Assembly (NCBI GenBank): GCA_003260075.1
Contig: QLIY01000608.1
Coordinates: 1-64,000 of the forward strand
Length of the DNA stretch: 64,000 bases
Reading direction: 5' to 3'
Source of the DNA: Phallusia mammillata
Taxonomy: Eukaryota; Chordata; Ascidiacea; Phlebobranchia; Ascidiidae
Shown: positions 60,360 through 64,000 of the stretch, in pieces
How the letters are laid out: each line of letters opens with the position of its first letter
Position numbering within the stretch: position 1 is the first letter of the stretch
Notes under the pieces: generated by a model
Database searches by the model: none
Told to the model about the DNA's origin: nothing
The model's input: only the letters and a program-made list of their open reading frames with translations
Program-made: the position numbers and the translations under genes

Positions 60360-60560
60360 TTAGAGTAAGCCAAACACCAGGAGAACTAGAACTAAGTATG
60401 CTGTTTGAAAATACCACGTGATTGCATTGGAATTAAAGCTACATAACATGCCTAACACTACATCAGAGGCTCCTTGTAAGCTTGATAAGCCTGCTGCCTG
60501 ACTGTCGGTGTTATTACCATAATGCCACTCCAGTTTTGCGAGTGACTGGTAACTGGACAT
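60360..60560 (-). CDS. Small ORF with C-terminal membrane segment, unrecognised
   Basis: A 66-codon ORF begins MSSYQSLAKLEWHYGNNT and ends in a hydrophobic stretch (WYFQTAYLVLVLLVFGLL) right at the stop, as in tail-anchored or lipid-anchor precursors. The ATG context (AAAAGAATGT) is reasonable. It is on the same strand as ceramidase B and its stop is 175 bp upstream of that gene's ATG. I recognise no family, and it may be non-coding leader sequence. Confidence 0.3.
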   Translation of the reverse strand: MSSYQSLAKLEWHYGNNTDSQAAGLSSLQGASDVVLGMLCSFNSNAITWYFQTAYLVLVLLVFGLL

Positions 60561-61468
60561 TCTTTTGTCAACTTTAGACCATAAATTTTAACAGTAGTTG
60601 AACTGTACATACAACACACCGCACTTGATTATGATTGACGATCTGCACATACACATTTACAAAACGTTAGGCTTAATCTCCGTTAAGCTTATGCCTGGAC
60701 AAGTAGACCATTTAGTCAACGTTGTTTATGTATAGTTGAGCAGTCAAACTATGGATCTTGTATCACTAACTTGGTCACATAACGACCCTAAACAATACTT
60801 GTTTATCTTGACTTGCAATTTAAATCTTTAAAGCCATGGTTGTCACACTGTAGCTGTTGCTTGCCTGCCTTGTTTAGTAACAAGCTATTCAATAACCAAA
60901 CAAGTTGGACCTATAAAGGCCTTCATGCGTTTGACAGTGTAAATTCTGGCTTCTATTACAATACGGGCCTATAAGTTGGCCTACAAAACTTAAGAACTGA
61001 ACCACTGAATCATGCTTCAGGGTAGGTTTGCAAGGCTTTACTTGCCTCGGCTCGGTGGATCATTTACCAAACGGTGCCTGGTGCTCAATCAAGCGGAAAA
61101 TTATCACATGACTGATTGACTGTGAGCAGTCATGCGTGCAGCTGCGCCGCTTTTTAAAGCAAAGCAGACATGAGTGCAGTTTTCTGTTGTTCTCAGTAAT
61201 TTGATGAGGAAAACATGAAATCACTCTTATGTAATGTTTTGTGTCAAAACGTCAGTTCTTCATGTACTAATGTAACTATATTACAAATACAGTTAAGTGC
61301 AGTATTACAGAAAACTAAACTTTTTCAGCTGACCGCATCTCAGTTGCTTTCAACATTCACTGTACAATGATGGAAATAGTTTATTGAAAAACTGTTTACA
61401 AAATCGGAACTATATACAAAACTATGAACAATAGGAGGCACGTGAAGAACGATATTTTCCATCTACGC
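60561..61468. other. Intergenic, nothing recognised
   Basis: No exon, inverted-repeat element or RNA gene is supported on either strand between the small ORF and the stop codon of the protease gene. Confidence 0.5.
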
Positions 61469-62850
61469 TTAGTTAGTTTGAATAACGTTTCCTCCACCGT
61501 TTGCTGCAATTTTTGCGCTTATCCATGGGATAAAATGGGTCACGTTGGTGTATACTCCAGGAAACTGGCGTCTTGCACAGCCGATACCTTTATAGAAAAT
61601 CACACGGGGTTATTTTCGATCCTGAAGGTTTTAAATAATGTCTACAGCACGCCTATCGTTAAGGTTTCATTGCTAGGCTGACTACTCTAATATAAGACCT
61701 TACATGTTGACCAACGCACAAGTTTTAAAAAAAATTACATCAATGTTTGTCAAGAGAGGGCAGAAGGCAGATACAACATTACAAAGTATTAACTTGAAGC
61801 CTACAATTCGAAATCATCGAATCAAAATCGACCCAATCGTTAAGTAAGGCGTCAAACATGGCTGAAGACCTTTTATATGGTAGTTGAAAAGCAACTTTCG
61901 TTGGTCATTTTGACACAGGTATAAAGTCTAGGACACTTACCGAAACTCACAACACCGGTTACTGCGTACTTTCCTCTTTTGTTTCGGCAAACGTACGGAC
62001 CACCTGAATCCCCTGTGCAAGCGTCCCTTCCTCCGGCCTGCACAAAAATTATGTGTAAAAAATTCGCCAAGATTATTACATAATCATTTTGTTCATGTAT
62101 GGTGTATTCATATTGTTTGTTAAATGTCACATAACTAACCTTGAGCCCTGCACAAAACATGACTTCATCGACGTAAACGTTGTCGTATCGAGCATACCGC
62201 GATTTGCAGTATTTCTGCTTCAGTTTAGGAAGTGTAGCCCACATCAGGTTTGCCGCCGCGGCTGTGATAAAATAATGTCTGTTTGTGATGGTAATACAGA
62301 ACTACACAGGCCAATAAGAGGATTTGCATTTTTAGTCAACGAAAAAGGTTTTGCAGGGTTTTTATTTACAAGAATTGAAAGGTTACCCCGTTCCTAAAAT
62401 GATGCCCAAACCCGAAGTGCCAGCCCCAATCAGGTCTGAATTTTAATTAAAATAAACCTGAAATAGGTCAGGAAGACAGATTTACAAAAGTGAGAAAACG
62501 ACCAATGTAGTTCAGTGTTAAGCCAGGTCAGAATCTCTCATCAGTATAGCGTCAGTCAAATTTACGCGGTTTTAATTTCATAGGAACTTTAAATTTAAAG
62601 GACATATAATTAGGCCTTCAGAAGCAACACTATCGGCAGTAATGCCAATTTATAAGTTCTAAAATATTGACTAGTTCAAATTATACATATTTCGCTTTTT
62701 CCGTGGACTTACATCGTTGCCCCAGAGTGTAGTTGGTGGCACCCCATCCACTGACCTGACATCTGTCACCGTCCTTAAATGGAAACATCTCGTCAGGCAG
62801 ACAGGCTGGTTGAACATTTTGCCCGAATCTGAAAGAAAGAACAGACTAAT

Positions 62851-62934
<84 letters not shown>

Positions 62935-63708
62935 TTTTTTTTCTCAGGATTTGCAAAATTTTATGGATAATTAATTTTTTTATACACTACATACAAAAGT
63001 TAGAACTTTATAACAATTGTTTTCAAATAAACTAAATTTTAAAACCATGTTTGAATTGGTTAAAAATGTGCAATTGCAGTGTCTTAAAAAAGGGGAATTC
63101 GAATTTGAAAAACATAATCTTAGCCTATGCTTCAGTGCATCGATTGACCAATAAATGACCGAGGCCTGTCTTCGCGAAGTAAATAAAAAATGTTTGAAAG
63201 GTAAATTAGGCAACCACCTTTGTCATCAAGCTTTATCTGCTCGTTGTATAAACTATTCAGCACAACAACAAAGTTTACCTTGCACATTGCCCATTTACAC
63301 TGGCCAGCTTGATAAGCGCTATGTCGTTTTTCGGAGCTGGTATCAATGTATATTCTTCGTGAGTAAAGATTTGTTCGATTTCAAACTCTTGTTCTGAGCT
63401 TTCCTTAACTACATTGTTTGTGTCGCCAATCCGTACTATGAATATTGTATGATCGCTAAAAGAAATACACAAAGTGAGATTAAATGTAGGAAAGGGACAA
63501 CTGTATAGGTATTCAGTATAAGGTTACACAACAAAAAATACAAAATCCTGCTTTGTGAATATTACATGATGGAAATAAAAACTTTTTACGTTTCGTGTAC
63601 GCAGTGAGCGGCTGTCAGAACCCAACAACTGTCAATCAGCGTTCCACCACAATTGTGAATAACATCGATTCCATTCTGAGGGACTGGAACTTTAAATCGT
63701 ATACTGGC
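61469..63708 (-). CDS. Trypsin-like serine protease (S1), 5' end outside window
   Basis: A chymotrypsin-fold protease, probably secreted. Visible exons (minus): 63590-63708, 63279-63455, 62713-62828, 62140-62261, 61941-62037 and 61469-61587, all in frame with GT-AG borders. The catalytic His is in NCGGTLIDSCWVLTAAHC, the Asp in KNDIALIKL and the Ser in CTGDSGGPYVC. The residue six before that Ser is Asp (DACTGDS), which predicts cleavage after Arg or Lys. Other family landmarks are VQPACLPDE, CQVSGWGATNY, CAGLK and PGVYTNVTHFIPWISAKI. The stop is at 61469-61471. Signal peptide, propeptide and any accessory domains lie beyond the right edge, so the subfamily cannot be named. An 83-base poly-C lies in one intron (62852-62934). 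Confidence 0.92.
62852..62934. repeat. 83-base poly-C in protease intron
   Basis: This is the complementary counterpart of the G runs seen elsewhere. It and the short C run at 57286-57294 are the only C runs of this kind, both to the right of the single N at 56589. The flanking exons are intact. Confidence 0.8.
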
Positions 63709-63726
63709 CTGCAAAACGTATAAATC

Positions 63727-63948
63727 AGTGATTCCCAACCTTTATAGACCTTGCTAAACAAGTCAAAACATTCGCATTCCTCCCCAAATGACTACATGGT
63801 AGATAGATAACCGCGCACATTTTATTTTAAATTGCGTCTTTTATCAATCAATTTCACAGGTTATATTTCCAGGACTAAAGTGTCATTTGAAAACCACATG
63901 TATAAATTTTAAAAGTTTTTGAACTCCTCCCCGTTTGGAAACCATTGG
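63727..63948. mobile_element. Probable hAT-like element, decayed
   Basis: CAGTGATTCCCAACCTTT on the left and CCCGTTTGGAAACCATTG on the right are approximate inverted repeats of the type used by other elements here. No clear 8-bp duplication was found. Confidence 0.4.
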
Positions 63949-64000
63949 TAAGTCATAAAAGGTTGAACCGCTTGTTTGATGGAATTTGGTATAGTTAGAG

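Overview
This is a eukaryotic, AT-rich genomic window with compact multi-exon genes (introns mostly 0.1 to 1 kb), many small hAT-type elements and two clearly different haplotypes left side by side in the assembly. The gene repertoire, short introns, two single-pass neutral ceramidases and very high heterozygosity fit a marine invertebrate chordate, most plausibly an ascidian of the Ciona type. That assignment is inference; the sequence alone does not name the species.

Layout. 2357-4354 (+): translation factor eIF1A. 7026-11736 (-): METTL14, the RNA-binding partner in the m6A writer complex, with part of one exon lost in a poly-G run. 12231-32377 (+): BMS1, the GTPase of the small-subunit processome, in about 24 exons; it is divergent from METTL14 across a 494-bp shared upstream region with an E-box and a CRE. 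33337-44197 (-) and 46153-60184 (-): two tandem paralogous neutral ceramidases (ASAH2 family), each about 17 exons, with the same intron phases at every junction compared, a short cytoplasmic tail, one membrane anchor and a catalytic ectodomain. 61469-63708 (-): the 3' part of a trypsin-like serine protease whose 5' end lies beyond the window. Two exons of a possible plus-strand gene sit inside a ceramidase intron, and a 66-codon ORF lies just upstream of the second ceramidase.

The genes do not form one pathway. eIF1A, BMS1 and METTL14 are housekeeping RNA and translation genes. The ceramidase pair hydrolyses ceramide to sphingosine at the cell surface or in the lumen.

Mobile DNA is dense. 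I resolved hAT-like non-autonomous elements with 8-bp target duplications, one nested pair, a CpG-decayed tandem repeat, and Penelope-like 3' tails. The best non-coding find is a complete type I hammerhead ribozyme on the minus strand at 26283-26334 in a BMS1 intron, with a decayed inverted partner about 130 bp away.

A second striking layer is technical. About 40 poly-G runs (poly-C near the right end) separate near-identical local copies, including duplicated exons with only synonymous differences. Together with single-N joins and displaced copies, these look like unmerged haplotypes and assembly joins. Several apparent duplications should therefore not be read as biology.
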